From: Rostratula benghalensis
Lineage: Eukaryota; Chordata; Aves; Charadriiformes; Rostratulidae
Direction of reading: 5' to 3'
NCBI GenBank assembly: GCA_013399305.1
Contig: VXAI01000013.1
Coordinates: forward strand, 8,261,972 to 8,325,971
DNA: 64,000 nt
Of this stretch, positions 61,561 through 64,000 are shown one piece after another (the first letter of the stretch is position 1; the number at the start of each line of letters is the position of its first letter). A program made the position numbers and the translations under genes. The notes beneath the pieces are model-generated. The model searched no databases, was not told the DNA's origin, and was given only the letters and a program-made list of their open reading frames with translations.

Positions 61561-64000
61561 TTACCTCCACTCCATTACATCTGTAGACTCTGTATTTGCT
61601 AGGAAAACATTAATTTGCAAGAAGTGTTCCACATACTTCTTTGAGGTAGAAGAAACATATTTATAAGCAACTTTATTTTACCACTAAAATTTCATTCACA
61701 ATAGCTAGTGGCCATTATTATTAATTTTACTTAGAGGAAAGGAAAAACATCTATTTTTTCCAGGAACACTTGTGAAAACCTATCTTTGTGCTTTTTATGA
61801 CAGAGTACTTTTAAGATCAAGTTAGTTTACAATCTCACTGTTTAATTCTTGGCTTGGAATTATGCCACATCCAAGAAAGTTTCACCTGATTTTAGAAGCC
61901 ATACAGCCCTGCATCCAAGAAGTCTCTTGGCTTACTATTCAGGCATTTGTGTATATTTCATAGCCAAAAACCTGGGCAGCACATTCAAGAAAGTTTAGCT
62001 TAACCTTGCCATGTTTGCCAAGCTGATATCCAGGAATGACAGAAAACAAGTAACTAGGGGTGGGCCTTCAAACAGGTGTTCTACAAAACAATTCACATCA
62101 GTGTTTTGAAAGGAAAAAATGCCACTACAACATATTCAGGAAACAGTTACTCAGTTTCCTTGTGAGAAGAACTACTTCAGGTTTGTTAACATCTCCACAC
62201 TTGTTCCATACTGCTCTGTGCAGGCAAAACTCACCCATGAATAAATTTGCACTTCTTTGATCTTACTATATAGATGGAGGAATAACAAAAAAGCTCTACT
62301 ATTGTGGGTTTCCATGGCAGTAACACCAAAGCAAACAGTGACCTCAACAGGAAGCTGAGGCCAGCAGATATTACTAAATCATGCTTTGCAAAACAAAAAA
62401 AGTTTACTTTGCTCCTATACATACCTTATTCACCATTCATTTATTGAAGAGCATTACAGTTGTTGACTTAACGATGTCCAAAGCACTATACTTGGTTTTC
62501 TACCCTAACTGAAAAAATTAAGTCTCACACCCGTAGGCAAACCACGCAGTCATTCCACATCCGACAAGTTGCTCGTCTTCCCTTCAAACTGATCTGCCCC
62601 TTCTTCATCATAATCAAGACTCCTTTCATAAAGCAAGCATTATACCATCAAAGCTTATACTGAACAGACTCACTGTGAGATTTTCTCTAGTGAAGCATAA
62701 GACCACGGTGCCAGCAGGACTGCAGAGCAGGACTGTGACCTACTGATTCATTTCACCAAGTTCAGAGGTGACAGACAGGGCAGGAATCCAGACCAGTCCA
62801 ACTTTGTTCTAACAGAGTCGTCAGCAAAAATCATTCAATCTTCATTTCCCCTATACCCTCAAAGCAAGGTCTGAGAACACAGCATGTACTGTATTTGGCA
62901 GAATTAGCAGTCTGTTTATTGCACAAGTACTTTTCAAGCTGGAGCTACTGTTTTTAGGCTTCAGCTCTGTTGTACAGCCTCCTTTTATATACAGAGCTAT
63001 CTTTACGGTCCTCAAATACAACAGGAAGTCAAATTCCTCCTAGAAAAGAAGGACAAAACTACAGTCAGCCTTGAACTCCCCATTCCCTATAAAGGGAAAT
63101 TATAGCAGACAGTAAGGAATCAGTATTTCCAGAGAGCTAAAGAGACTGCCTTGCAACTCTTACTTTCCCACACTATTCACAGCTAGATATGTGCCCAAGT
63201 TATTTTGTTTCCAATAAGCACTATGACCTGACTACAAAAAAAATTATGTGTTATTTCACATATATGTACATGTCCTGTATATATTCTCAGCGTTGACAAT
63301 TCATTCTGAAATTTGTCTTTCATGCAGACTGTGGTTGGCCAGAAGCCTAGATCCCGATTACTTCTGCCCAGTGTTCTTGGAACTTCCTACCCAACAAGCA
63401 GGTCAGCCACTCACTCTTTATTCCCTAACATTTACCTTCATTTGCCAGGCAGTAAATAGGTACAAGTCATTACAAGATTAAAAAGTCAACTTAAGATAAC
63501 AAGCAGCTTTTGTCAAAGAACTCAAGTTATTTCAGCTCAAGGTGCAGGATATAAAGATAGGGGTGAGAACCACCACACGTGATTAAGTAACCCATTACTG
63601 CTGATAAACCAAAAATCTGACAGGGACATCTCTCCCATCTACCATGAGTTTCTCTTGAAGGCCAAGTTGTTTACCGGTTTTGATAAGCGTGACTGGAAAC
63701 TTCCCAGAATCTTTTTCCATCTTTTATGAGAGTGGGAAGTTGACAAAAAGAGAAGTAAAAGATAAGGAAATAATCAGGTTGAGAATAGGAATTAAAGGAT
63801 GGAGACTGAAGACATGCTGCTATTGCAGAGTTAACATGAACTGTTACTCATCTATTCCAGTGTACAAGATCTGAGGAAGTTTGATTAAAGTAAATATTGG
63901 TAGTCAAAAAAAAAAAGAAGAGAAAGATTTAGTACTAAGCACACCAATACATAGCAAAACTTTCCATTTCTCCCTGCATTAACTTCTCACAGAACTTTCT

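Larger units (their letters stand above)
53990..64000 (-). other. TES: TES intron 1 (partial), first exon not in window
   Basis: The sequence upstream of the exon 2 acceptor runs to the window end without a recognisable MDLENK-type first exon or a CpG island. The intron must be over 10 kb. It contains the plus-strand CR1 at 54845-55593, a G-quadruplex motif, GT-rich tracts and AT microsatellites. Other open frames here are short and unrecognised. Confidence 0.8.

Noticed and set aside
54000..64000. Search for the TES first coding exon (MDLENKVKK-type) and a CpG island promoter
   Set aside because: No matching peptide next to a donor site and no CpG-rich segment in this stretch. It is inferred to lie past the right edge.

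Overview
The window is vertebrate nuclear DNA, most likely from a bird (probably a neognath). Three things point there: several CR1 LINE copies ending in the short ATTCTATG-type 3' repeat seen in sauropsids, a degenerate solo LTR of a type I associate with avian endogenous retroviruses, and compact introns. Base composition is mostly AT-rich and CpG-poor. There is no operon structure, ribosome binding site, CRISPR array or other prokaryotic feature.

The only gene I can support is TES (testin), on the minus strand. Six coding exons lie at 53989-53904, 45744-45492, 44354-44019, 40696-40481, 39915-39757 and 38691-38500. Each has AG/GT splice borders, and they join in frame with no internal stop. 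They encode a Cys-rich N-terminus, a PET domain and three LIM domains, 413 residues counted from the ATG that opens the second coding exon. The short first coding exon of vertebrate TES and its promoter were not found and should lie beyond base 64000. The 3' UTR runs from 38499 to about 37230, with one proximal and one distal AATAAA.

Layout. 1-37230 is gene-poor DNA downstream of TES. In other vertebrates the caveolin genes (CAV2, CAV1) and then MET follow TES, but I saw no exon of them here. This stretch holds two CR1 copies (26819-27719 and 29466-29700), homopolymer tracts, a few perfect small hairpins and a CpG-containing segment near 16.9-17.6 kb that may be regulatory. 37230-53989 is the TES gene body, with a CR1 3' end in the intron at 40766-40942 and a solo LTR at about 51045-51540. 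53990-64000 is TES intron 1, with a CR1 copy on the plus strand (54845-55593), a G-quadruplex motif (56747-56772) and AT microsatellites.

I found no previously undescribed system. The points most worth a second look are the CpG-bearing candidate element, clustered CTCF-like motifs inside TES, the intronic G-quadruplex, a perfect 14-bp hairpin near 4.7 kb, and an extra cysteine next to the zinc ligands of TES LIM1.
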